A stretch of DNA of 6,024 bases from Nanobdellota archaeon (lineage in GTDB: Archaea; Nanobdellota; Nanobdellia; Woesearchaeales; B3-WOES), in the NCBI GenBank assembly GCA_023131705.1, contig JAGLZG010000240.1, forward strand, positions 1-6,024. The letters are read 5' to 3'. Of this stretch, positions 1-6,024 are shown in pieces (the first letter of the stretch is position 1; every line of letters begins with the position of its first letter). The position numbers were made by a program, and so were the translations under genes. The notes under the pieces are model-generated. The model did not search any database and had not been told where the DNA came from. It saw only the letters and a list, made by a program, of their open reading frames with translations.

Positions 1-214
1 AGTAACTTATGAAGCAGGTGATGTAGACACTCTGCATAGGCTTATTCAGATAGGTTGTACAGCAGCAGGGGATTATGGTATGAATGAAGCAATAAAAGAA
101 ATAATGCCAAAAAAGAAAAAAAAGAGTAGTGAAGAAGAAGATCCACCACCACAAGAAGAAGAGACAGTAGTAGTAGAGGAAGAAGATCCACCACCAAAAC
201 CACCAAAGTGGTAA
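1..214 (+). CDS. 3' end of an unrecognised gene with a charged, proline-rich tail
   Basis: The reading frame starting at base 2 is open from the left edge to a TAA at 212-214, giving the last 70 residues of a protein whose start lies outside the window. The first half (VTYEAGDVDTLHRLIQIGCT and onward to about residue 34) looks like an ordinary folded, probably helical segment. I do not recognise the family. The rest is low complexity: five lysines in a row, then two copies of an acidic-proline block (EEEDPPP) 15 codons apart, ending PPKPPKW. Such a tail is likely disordered and may act as a spacer or interaction arm; that is inference. No membrane segment is visible in this part. The next gene follows after 28 bp on the same strand with its own ribosome binding site, so co-transcription is plausible. 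Confidence 0.7.
   Translation, partial: VTYEAGDVDTLHRLIQIGCTAAGDYGMNEAIKEIMPKKKKKSSEEEDPPPQEEETVVVEEEDPPPKPPKW
134..196 (+). repeat. In-frame direct repeat, two 18-bp copies 45 bp apart
   Basis: Bases 134-151 and 179-196 are identical (gaagaagatccaccacca). The 45-bp offset is exactly 15 codons, so each copy encodes the same Glu-Asp-Pro-Pro-Pro block in the tail of the partial upstream gene. This is consistent with local tandem duplication or slippage within a low-complexity coding tail. Confidence 0.8.
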
Positions 215-230
215 TAAAACTGCTGTAAAA

Positions 231-235
231 AGGTG
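231..235 (+). promoter_or_regulatory. Shine-Dalgarno site deciding a TTG start
   Basis: AGGTG at 231-235 matches the archaeal anti-Shine-Dalgarno core and lies 7 nt before the TTG at 243. It supports the non-ATG start: the first in-frame ATG is at 423 (residue 61) and would remove the whole signal peptide. Confidence 0.6.
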
Positions 236-242
236 TTTAAAA

Positions 243-3200
243 TTGCAAAAAAATTTATTTATCCTTTTTTTATTTTTAATATTGATAATAATTCCTAGTG
301 TAACTGCTAGTCATTTTACAGGCTCTTTCAGTGATGCTGGAAAAGATACCGGAACTGATGGTTTATTTGATTATCTGACAATTACAGCAGGCGTTTATAT
401 TGATGACGCAAATAAAGATTATATGCTTGCTAGTATTTTGGAAGATAGCGAAGGAAACTCTATAGAATATCATATTCCTTGCGTAAGTTTACCTTTTGGG
501 CACTATAACTTTACTATGGACTTTGATGGTATTAAGCTTTACAGAAATAAAGTAAATGGTCCTTATAATCTAAAATATATTTGGTTAAGTTCTGTAGCAA
601 GTTGCCAGTCAGAACCGCCCGACATACCTACAATAGAAGATTCTTTGTTCAACGCTTATAACACTGCTTTTTATGATTATACACAATTCCAAACAGGAGA
701 ACCAGCTATTTACTGCAATGATTCTCCCTGCATAGCTTCTTCAGCTTTAATAAAATCAAGAGATAACTTAAATATACCAGAGCTTAATGCCCCCAACACC
801 CTAGATGGTTGTGAAGACGGCACTTCAGGAACATATCTTAGTACAGAATCTATTGAAAGCATAACAATAACAAGTTTAAACCATAGCTTTTTCAAGATTG
901 GAGATACAGTAGATGTTGAAATTAATGTTTATTGTGATAGTCTTTATGATAAGCTTAATTTTATCTACACAAATGATATAGACAGCATTCAATGGGAAGT
1001 GAAGGCTAATACCCAATGCACATCCGAGGATAGCATGCAAACCCTCTCCTCAACATTCGCTCTTGATAATAATATTGGACAGCACGCTATAAGGGGTGTT
1101 TTTGGTTTTAATATCTTATCAGGCACTATCTGTGGAGAAGATGACCCCCAGAATAATTGGGCAGATACAGATGATGTTGTAATCTATGTCAAAGAATGCA
1201 ATAACAATGATCATTGTGAAGCAACAGAATGTGACCAGTTAGATAGTTCTGATGTGGGGTGTTATAGTGGGACACATAGGGATTATCATGATATGCAAAA
1301 TACCTGCAGCCAGGGTTACACATGCACCCAATATGGATGCACAAATTACAATGAAATAATAACAGACAATGATGGAGATGGATATGACACAGAGTGTGAT
1401 AATGATTGCAATGATACTAATGAAGATATCCATCCAGGAGCAACTGAAGCCTGTAATGGTATAGATGATAATTGTGATACCATAATACCCTCAAACGAAA
1501 ATAACAATGATGGAGATAGTTACAGGATTTGTGAAGGAGACTGTAATGATGCTAACCCCTCTGTATATCCAGGAGCAACTGAAGTCTGTAATGGCTTAGA
1601 CGACGATTGTGATGGCACTACAGATGAAGAAAACGCCCAAGGTTGCACAACCTACTACAGGGATAATGATAATGATAGTTATGGCCAATCAGGTAATAGC
1701 AAATGTTTGTGCTCTCCCCAAAGTCCTTATGATACTATACAAAAAAATGATTGCAATGATAACAACCCGAATGTTAACCCGGCAGCAACCGAAATCTGCA
1801 ATAACGGAATAGATGATGACTGCGATACATTATTTGATTCAGACGATCCTGATTGTTTTGAATGTGCACCTGAAGCAAAAAGAAACTGCCCTAAACAGAA
1901 TGGTGTTTGTTCTGGCTCTGAAGAAACATGCACTTCACAAGGACAATGGCCAGGATGCAATGATGCTGCTTATTTATCCCATAACTCAAATTACCAAAAT
2001 CCTGAAACAAGCTGTGATGGCTTAGATAATGATTGTGATACCTTGACAGATGAAGGCCTAAAAACTACCTATTACCAGGACACAGATTCAGACAGCTATG
2101 GTAATCCAGCTGTTTCACAAAATGCCTGCACACAACCTTCTGGTTATATAACAAACAATACTGATTGCAATGATACTAACTCAAATGTTAATCCAGCAGC
2201 AACCGAGAACTGCAGCAATGGCATAGATGATAACTGCGATGGAGATATTGATATGGATGATGCAGCCTGCCAGGGAAAATATGAGATTAACTTAACAGAA
2301 GGATGGAACCTCATGTCCCTGCCAAAAATAGATAACAACAGCATCGAAGAAGCAGCACAGGTTTTCAATGATAACTTTGGAAAAATCATAGCATTAAAAC
2401 AAGGAATATGGTATGTCTATGATAGATTAAACCCTGGTAATTCAAACCTTGACCATCTTTCAGAAGCAGACGGCTTCTGGATAGAAGCAAACAATAATTT
2501 TTCTGTTTTAATAGATGATGAAGCAGTAGCGCAGGCTTCATTTAATCTGACAAAAGGATGGAACCTGATTGGATACCCTTCTTTAGAAGAAAAAAATGTA
2601 ACTAAATTATTTGAAAATGTTATAGATAATGTTGAATTGATATACATATATAATCCTGACTTCAAATCATTTAATCCTAAAAGGCCTGTTAATTTTATGA
2701 TAAAGCCAGGCAGAGGCATTTTCATTAAGGTCAAAAATAATGCTTCATGGTTTTTTGATGGAACCTATAAAAAAGAAGAGGAGTCATTTACTCTTGGCAT
2801 GGATAATGGATGGAATATCATCTCTGTGCCATTAACATCAGACAAAACAATATCTGAGCTCTTTGGCTCAACCACAACATATTATCTGGAAAATAACAAA
2901 TGGAAACAATTAGGGGGAAATAATCAAATTAATTACTCCCATTCTTATTGGATAAAGTCTGATGGAAATGCTGTTATTGTAAACGGAACACCAATAAGCA
3001 GCCTGAATTTTGATATTAGTCAGGGATGGAACTTAATAAATTATCCGCTAAGATATGAAACAAACGTAGAGTTATTCTTCAATAATGTATTAAATAATAT
3101 TGAATCAATCATGATATTCGAGGATGGAACATGGAAAAGATTTAGTCCTGAAAAACCAAACAACTCCTTAACCACTCTAAAACCGGGAAAAGGCATTTTT

Positions 3201-3266
3201 ATCAAAGCTAAAAATAATGCTCAATGGAATTTCAATGGCAACGAATTAGTTGCTACGTTAAAGTAG
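243..3266 (+). CDS. Large secreted multidomain surface protein with MopE-like and GWN repeats
   Basis: This is a 1007-residue exported protein, probably part of the cell surface. A TTG start is chosen because it is preceded by AGGTG and is followed at once by a signal peptide (lysine, then a hydrophobic run over residues 5-17, likely cleavage after Ala22). Residues about 23-150 form a beta-rich domain opening with an Asp-rich loop (D31, D35, D39, G40, D43). Residues about 204-317 look Ig-like. Residues 319-366 are a Cys-rich linker with seven cysteines. Residues 375-676 are MopE-like putative metal-binding repeats, and residues about 680-1005 are four GWN repeats. About 18 N-X-S/T sequons suggest heavy N-glycosylation. 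There is no C-terminal membrane helix or recognised sorting signal, so attachment must be non-covalent or through a partner. A membrane-anchored surface protein follows 51 bp downstream. Its true ligand is unknown; calcium or another divalent metal is inferred from the Asp-rich loops. Confidence 0.85.
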   Translation: MQKNLFILFLFLILIIIPSVTASHFTGSFSDAGKDTGTDGLFDYLTITAGVYIDDANKDYMLASILEDSEGNSIEYHIPCVSLPFGHYNFTMDFDGIKLYRNKVNGPYNLKYIWLSSVASCQSEPPDIPTIEDSLFNAYNTAFYDYTQFQTGEPAIYCNDSPCIASSALIKSRDNLNIPELNAPNTLDGCEDGTSGTYLSTESIESITITSLNHSFFKIGDTVDVEINVYCDSLYDKLNFIYTNDIDSIQWEVKANTQCTSEDSMQTLSSTFALDNNIGQHAIRGVFGFNILSGTICGEDDPQNNWADTDDVVIYVKECNNNDHCEATECDQLDSSDVGCYSGTHRDYHDMQNTCSQGYTCTQYGCTNYNEIITDNDGDGYDTECDNDCNDTNEDIHPGATEACNGIDDNCDTIIPSNENNNDGDSYRICEGDCNDANPSVYPGATEVCNGLDDDCDGTTDEENAQGCTTYYRDNDNDSYGQSGNSKCLCSPQSPYDTIQKNDCNDNNPNVNPAATEICNNGIDDDCDTLFDSDDPDCFECAPEAKRNCPKQNGVCSGSEETCTSQGQWPGCNDAAYLSHNSNYQNPETSCDGLDNDCDTLTDEGLKTTYYQDTDSDSYGNPAVSQNACTQPSGYITNNTDCNDTNSNVNPAATENCSNGIDDNCDGDIDMDDAACQGKYEINLTEGWNLMSLPKIDNNSIEEAAQVFNDNFGKIIALKQGIWYVYDRLNPGNSNLDHLSEADGFWIEANNNFSVLIDDEAVAQASFNLTKGWNLIGYPSLEEKNVTKLFENVIDNVELIYIYNPDFKSFNPKRPVNFMIKPGRGIFIKVKNNASWFFDGTYKKEEESFTLGMDNGWNIISVPLTSDKTISELFGSTTTYYLENNKWKQLGGNNQINYSHSYWIKSDGNAVIVNGTPISSLNFDISQGWNLINYPLRYETNVELFFNNVLNNIESIMIFEDGTWKRFSPEKPNNSLTTLKPGKGIFIKAKNNAQWNFNGNELVATLK
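1365..2270 (+). repeat. Array of MopE-like (putative metal-binding motif) coding repeats
   Basis: Residues 375-676 of the large surface protein hold four units of the pattern D-x-D-x-D-[GS]-Y ... DCND-x-N-x-x-[VI]-x-P-x-ATE-x-C-x-NG-[IL]-DD-x-CD. The DCND cores lie at residues 388, 433, 503 and 641. A fifth, different unit at about 541-605 has no DCND and instead runs C-P-x-Q-x-G-V-C ... WPGC ... CDGLDNDCD. The pattern matches the family known from the MopE copper protein of Methylococcus and from many bacterial and archaeal secreted proteins. The two first units share a nearly identical 28-bp stretch (1432-1459 and 1567-1594, one mismatch, offset 135 bp), which points to recent duplication inside the array. 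Paired cysteines probably form disulfides, and the aspartates probably bind a divalent cation. Confidence 0.8.
2280..3263 (+). repeat. Four C-terminal 'GWN' repeats arranged A-B-A-B
   Basis: The Gly-Trp-Asn signature recurs at residues 687, 772, 856 and 928 of the surface protein (GWNLMSLP, GWNLIGYP, GWNIISVP, GWNLINYP). Approximate units are 2280-2537, 2538-2783, 2784-3002 and 3003-3263. Units 2 and 4 share a C-terminal block (KPGRGIFIKVKNNA versus KPGKGIFIKAKNNA) that units 1 and 3 lack. Units 1 and 3 end instead in a shorter F/Y-W-I block (GFWIEA, SYWIKS). Repeats of this kind are common at the C-terminus of secreted prokaryotic proteins. Their function is not established, and I name no formal family. 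Confidence 0.75.
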
Positions 3267-3280
3267 ATAAGATAGAAAGT

Positions 3281-3290
3281 TATTTAAATA
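3281..3290 (+). promoter_or_regulatory. Possible TATA box for the membrane-anchored surface gene
   Basis: TATTTAAATA lies in the 51-bp gap after the large surface gene, preceded by a purine-rich AGAAAG that could serve as a BRE. Its centre is about 32 bp before the ATG at 3318, so transcription would begin roughly at 3311-3313 and leave only a very short leader. The gene may also be read from the upstream transcript. AT-rich sequence makes chance matches easy. Confidence 0.35.
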
Positions 3291-3317
3291 GCAGAGTATT
3301 CCCAAGGTTGGGGGAAA

Positions 3318-4475
3318 ATGGTTAATAAAAAAATAATGTTAATATTTCCAGTAATACTGTTAGTTCTATCAATCCTTGTTATTGCATGGGCTCCTCCACT
3401 ACCTCCTCCAGATACAGATGAGGATGGCATTAATGATACTGAAGATAATTGTCCTGATGTTTTCAATCCAGGCCAGGAAGATTCAGATGGTGATGGAATA
3501 GGAGATGCCTGTGATGATAACAACGCAACTACTGCTTATGATTCTACACTCAATATCATTGAAGTAAACATTGAAGTTGATGGAAGAAACAGCAGGATAA
3601 CAAGCAACAATACGAAAATAGGAAAAGAAGCAAAAGAAAATTCTGATGTTGAATTTGAAATTGAAGTTAAGAACATATGGGATAAGAAAATAGAAGATAT
3701 AGAAGTTACAGTGACTATCAAAGACATAGATGATGGTGATGACCTTAAAGATGAATCAGATATATCATATCTTGATTCAGGTTCTTCTAAAAAGATTGAC
3801 ATAGGCTTTGAACTGCCCTTAAAAGTAGATGATGGCAGCTATGATGTAAAAATACATATCAAAGGAAAAGACCAAGATAATAATATACACAAAATAGGTT
3901 GGGAATTAACACTTAAAGTTAAAAAAGACAGCCACAATGTAGAAATAACAAAAGCTTCGCTTTCTCCATCTGCAGTCTCATGCGGAAAAACATCAAATCT
4001 GGAAATAGAGGTTCTAAACCTTGGAAGGGATGAAGAAGGCATCACATTAGAGATAAAAAGCGAATACTTAAACATTGACTTCAAAAAAACAGATATTGAA
4101 TTAGGCACAGGAACAGATAATGATGCTGAATACCAAAAAACCTTCAGATTAGATATACCCTCTAATGCAGAAGTAGGGACATACCCTATAATCATAAATG
4201 CCTATTACAATGAAGGCAAATCCTTAGCCTCAAAAAAAGTTGATCTTGTAATTGAAGAATACACCCAAACAGGGCAAAAACAAAGCGGAGTTTCAGTAAA
4301 GAGCATAACTACACCATCACAAAAACTTGGAAAACTAAAAACACCATCAAACACTGCCAGTTCAACAGCAAAAGAGGAATCAATAATCATGTTATTAAGT
4401 ATAATCCTTATTATCCTGCTTGGATTGATCATTTTTGTATTCGGGGTAATCATAATCAAATTAAAAAGGAGATAA
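3318..4475 (+). CDS. Membrane-anchored surface protein with TSP3-like calcium motif and CARDB-like domains
   Basis: This is a 385-residue exported protein. Residues 4-25 are a signal peptide or N-terminal membrane segment ending IAWA, followed by a proline stretch (PPLPPP). Residues 32-67 are a thrombospondin-type-3-like calcium motif: D32-T-D34-E-D36-G, C45-P, then D55-S-D57-G-D59-G and C65. Residues about 74-205 and 206-313 look like two Ig-like domains of the CARDB kind, rich in alternating beta-strand sequence. A low-complexity Ser/Thr/Lys linker leads to one transmembrane helix at about 356-380 and a cytoplasmic KLKRR end. The topology is therefore mostly outside the cell with a C-terminal anchor. 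The ATG at 3318 is chosen because it gives a complete signal peptide; the GGGGG just before it (3310-3314) is close for a ribosome binding site, and an ATG at residue 7 is an alternative. It resembles proteins often annotated as putative S-layer proteins in DPANN archaea. Its exact role is unknown. Confidence 0.8.
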   Translation: MVNKKIMLIFPVILLVLSILVIAWAPPLPPPDTDEDGINDTEDNCPDVFNPGQEDSDGDGIGDACDDNNATTAYDSTLNIIEVNIEVDGRNSRITSNNTKIGKEAKENSDVEFEIEVKNIWDKKIEDIEVTVTIKDIDDGDDLKDESDISYLDSGSSKKIDIGFELPLKVDDGSYDVKIHIKGKDQDNNIHKIGWELTLKVKKDSHNVEITKASLSPSAVSCGKTSNLEIEVLNLGRDEEGITLEIKSEYLNIDFKKTDIELGTGTDNDAEYQKTFRLDIPSNAEVGTYPIIINAYYNEGKSLASKKVDLVIEEYTQTGQKQSGVSVKSITTPSQKLGKLKTPSNTASSTAKEESIIMLLSIILIILLGLIIFVFGVIIIKLKRR

Positions 4476-4486
4476 TCTATTAAAAC

Positions 4487-4804
4487 CTAAGCGCTTCTTT
4501 TAATCCCAAACCTCATATGTCTTTTGCATTCAAAGCAATAATAAACAACCATCTTGTTTCTTGTTCTTACCCTGCAATTCACTCCGGGAACTATATAGCT
4601 GTAGCAGTGCTTGCAGAACCTCTTCTTTAGCACAGAACCTAACTTGATATTATGCTTCATAGCAATTCTTCTTGCCTTGCGAACATGCATATTAGCCTTA
4701 TCTTTATCTTTTTTAAAGGATTGCTCAGCAAGAGAAAACAATTCATTGATCTTTATAATTGCTTTTTTCCTTTCTTTTTGTTTTTTTATCTTGAACTTAT
4801 TCAT
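4487..4804 (-). CDS. rnp4: RNase P protein component 4 (Rpp21/Rpr2 family)
   Basis: This is a 105-residue basic protein recognised as the archaeal Rpp21 homologue, a subunit of RNase P, the ribonucleoprotein that trims the 5' leader from precursor tRNAs. In the known family Rpp21 pairs with Rpp29 and helps the specificity domain of the RNA bind substrate. The N-terminal half is Lys/Arg-rich and helical, including the typical A-x-x-x-V-R-K-A-R-R-I-A-x-K segment at residues 37-50. The C-terminal half is a zinc ribbon with C64-K-H-C67 and C90-F-E-C93 as the expected ligands; C77 is an extra cysteine. The length is normal for the family, so the gene seems complete. The ATG at 4804 has no ribosome binding site before it, which fits leaderless translation from a TATA-like element about 26 bp upstream. 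It converges with the surface gene on the left and diverges from the coiled-coil gene on the right. Confidence 0.93.
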   Translation of the reverse strand: MNKFKIKKQKERKKAIIKINELFSLAEQSFKKDKDKANMHVRKARRIAMKHNIKLGSVLKKRFCKHCYSYIVPGVNCRVRTRNKMVVYYCFECKRHMRFGIKRSA

Positions 4805-4826
4805 AACTCAGTATAAAACATAAACC

Positions 4827-4834
4827 TTTAATAA
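4827..4834. promoter_or_regulatory. Shared TATA-like element between divergent leaderless genes
   Basis: TTTAATAA on the plus strand reads TTATTAAA on the minus strand. Its centre (4830.5) is 26.5 bp from the A of the RNase P gene ATG (4804) and 26.5 bp from the A of the coiled-coil gene ATG (4857), the usual TATA-to-start spacing in archaea. The flanks form a partial inverted repeat (AAA-C-CTT ... AAG-T-TTT). Neither ATG has a Shine-Dalgarno sequence, so both transcripts are predicted to be leaderless. Confidence 0.5.
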
Positions 4835-4856
4835 GTTTACTGAATTACTGCATATA

Positions 4857-6024
4857 ATGCTTAGCTTTATAAAAAATTTATTCAGGAAAAAGGAAAAAGA
4901 GGAACTTAATTTCAAGGACATTAGAGAATGGTTTAATCAAAAAACAAGCCATATATTTGAAGAATTAGATAAAAAAATCAATGAAACTAAAAACAATATA
5001 AAGGCTGAAATAGAAACCGCAAAGCAAAACCTTGAAAAGCTTAAGAATGCCCAGTTGCAGAATCCAAACATTACACTAAAGGAAAAACAGTTTATGGACG
5101 GCAACAGGGATTTTTATATAAAAAGGGTTAATTTTTTTATCAATGATATACAGGTTCCTGGCACTAAGGAAGATATAGAATTATTTATAACAAGGATGCA
5201 TAATGAAGTAAATGCCCTTGGAAAATCCACTATAAGGCCATATCATATTTTACAGGAGTTCTTTTCCCATGAATCATATGCTGTTGCGCAGAATATAAAA
5301 AACCTGGATAGCCTGTTCAGAGAGCTAAAAGCAATAATATCAGATGAAAAGATAGAGTCTGTCAATAAAATAAAAAAAGATATAGAAAATCTGAAAAAAA
5401 AGATAAATATAAAACAGGGTTTAAGGGATAGTTTAAAAGAAAACAAACGAAAAACAGGGCTAATTGAAAAAGAGAAAAGCAGTATTGAAGGTAAAATATC
5501 CAACATAAAGCAGGAGGATAAATACAAAGAGTATCTTAGGCTAAAAGAGGATAAAGAAAAAATAGAAAGAGAAATAGAGCTTAATAGGAATGAGATAAGG
5601 CACTTTTTTTCTGTGCTTGAGCGTTCTCTGAAAAAATATTCAAAAGTAGCAGTAGATGACACTGAATTATTAAATAAATATCTTAATGATCCAATAGGCA
5701 CTCTTGTAAAAGATTATAAACTTGAAATTATAAAGATACTGGAAAGGATGAAGGATAATATTTTAAGGGATAAGATAGAATTAAAGGACAAAAAAAAGGA
5801 AAAAACACTAAAAATAATAGAACAGATGAATGAACACTATCTTGCTTCTTTCTTAACAGACTACAATAACCTTCTTGTTAATTTAAGGGCGCTGGATGAG
5901 AGAATAGACAGCAATAATGTAGTTGAAGAAATAGAGGATTTGCAGGTAAGTCTTAATAATGGAAAAAGAGAGATAGAAAAAATTCAGAATAATATAACCA
6001 GTATAAATAATGAGATTGAAAATA
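4857..6024 (+). CDS. Conserved-type archaeal coiled-coil protein, 3' end missing
   Basis: From the ATG at 4857 the frame is open for 389 codons to the right edge with no stop, so the gene is cut by the window. The protein is rich in Lys, Glu, Ile and Asn. It opens with an amphipathic, basic stretch (MLSFIKNLFRKKEKEE) that could touch the membrane. Residues 31-66 are a first coiled coil. Residues 70-160 are less repetitive and probably a folded helical domain, with the segment GKSTIRPYHILQEFF at 122-136 the most distinctive part. Residues about 160-250 and 300-389 are further long coiled coils. No signal peptide or transmembrane helix is seen, so a cytoplasmic place is likely. I recognise no function. 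The general look recalls uncharacterised archaeal coiled-coil proteins sometimes loosely named as chromosome-segregation or SMC-like, but no ATPase motif is present in the visible part. It shares its promoter region with the RNase P gene. Confidence 0.8.
   Translation, partial: MLSFIKNLFRKKEKEELNFKDIREWFNQKTSHIFEELDKKINETKNNIKAEIETAKQNLEKLKNAQLQNPNITLKEKQFMDGNRDFYIKRVNFFINDIQVPGTKEDIELFITRMHNEVNALGKSTIRPYHILQEFFSHESYAVAQNIKNLDSLFRELKAIISDEKIESVNKIKKDIENLKKKINIKQGLRDSLKENKRKTGLIEKEKSSIEGKISNIKQEDKYKEYLRLKEDKEKIEREIELNRNEIRHFFSVLERSLKKYSKVAVDDTELLNKYLNDPIGTLVKDYKLEIIKILERMKDNILRDKIELKDKKKEKTLKIIEQMNEHYLASFLTDYNNLLVNLRALDERIDSNNVVEEIEDLQVSLNNGKREIEKIQNNITSINNEIEN

Noticed and set aside
1609..2025. 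Two consecutive plus-strand open frames in another frame of the MopE array
   Set aside because: They arise because the repeat-rich, Asp/Asn-coding DNA gives few stops in the shifted frame; their products are Met/Ile-rich and featureless.
1365..2270. CRISPR-like spaced repeats
   Set aside because: The repeats are coding, in frame, unevenly spaced and degenerate at DNA level; they are protein motifs.
2417..2734. Minus-strand open frame within the GWN repeat region
   Set aside because: It is a shadow of the large surface gene: the plus-strand frame has repeats, sequons and an uninterrupted domain order, while the minus product has no recognisable features.
4463..4501. T-runs as transcription terminators for the converging genes
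   Set aside because: Runs are only four or five bases on either strand with no hairpin, which is background level in this AT-rich sequence.
4811..4819. GTATAAAAC as the TATA box of the RNase P gene
   Set aside because: It is only about 11 bp from the ATG, so transcription would start inside the coding region; the element at 4827-4834 has the right spacing.
5205..5231. Walker A-like GKST in the coiled-coil protein (residues 122-125)
   Set aside because: The first glycine of GxxxxGK[ST] is missing, no Walker B is visible and the segment sits in a helical stretch, so an ATPase call is not supported.
5243..5701. Long open frame on the minus strand (152 codons)
   Set aside because: It lies opposite the coiled-coil gene. 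Its Ser/Phe/Leu-rich composition is what the complement of a Lys/Glu-rich coding frame produces, and the plus-strand frame is open across the whole region.

Overview
The window looks like a piece of an AT-rich archaeal chromosome, most likely from a DPANN-type lineage such as Woesearchaeota or Pacearchaeota. The main evidence is a gene for the zinc-ribbon RNase P protein Rpp21/Rnp4 (4487-4804, minus strand), which is found in archaea and eukaryotes but not bacteria. Supporting evidence is a TATA-like element placed for leaderless transcription and surface proteins built from MopE-type, thrombospondin-type-3 and CARDB-like modules. The lineage below Archaea is inference.

Layout. Positions 1-214 hold the 3' end of an unrecognised gene with a low-complexity Lys/Glu/Pro tail. 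It is followed after 28 bp by a very large secreted protein gene (243-3266, TTG start) with several modules: signal peptide, two beta-type domains, a Cys-rich linker, an array of MopE-like putative metal-binding repeats, and four C-terminal 'GWN' repeats. After 51 bp comes a second exported protein (3318-4475) with a thrombospondin-type-3-like calcium motif, two predicted Ig-like/CARDB-like domains and a C-terminal membrane anchor. It meets the RNase P gene tail to tail with only 11 bp between the stop codons. A coiled-coil protein gene starts at 4857 and runs off the right edge. It is divergent from the RNase P gene across a 52-bp gap.

How the genes may work together. The left half reads as a cell-surface module: a large soluble or loosely attached Asp/Cys-rich protein beside a smaller membrane-anchored protein that also carries Asp-rich calcium-type loops. 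Joint action at the envelope is inferred from adjacency and domain style only. The right half is housekeeping (tRNA 5' maturation) plus a cytoplasmic coiled-coil protein of unknown role. The two seem to share one TATA-like element placed equally far from both start codons. No rRNA, tRNA, CRISPR array or insertion sequence was seen, and no gene-free stretch exceeds 300 bases.
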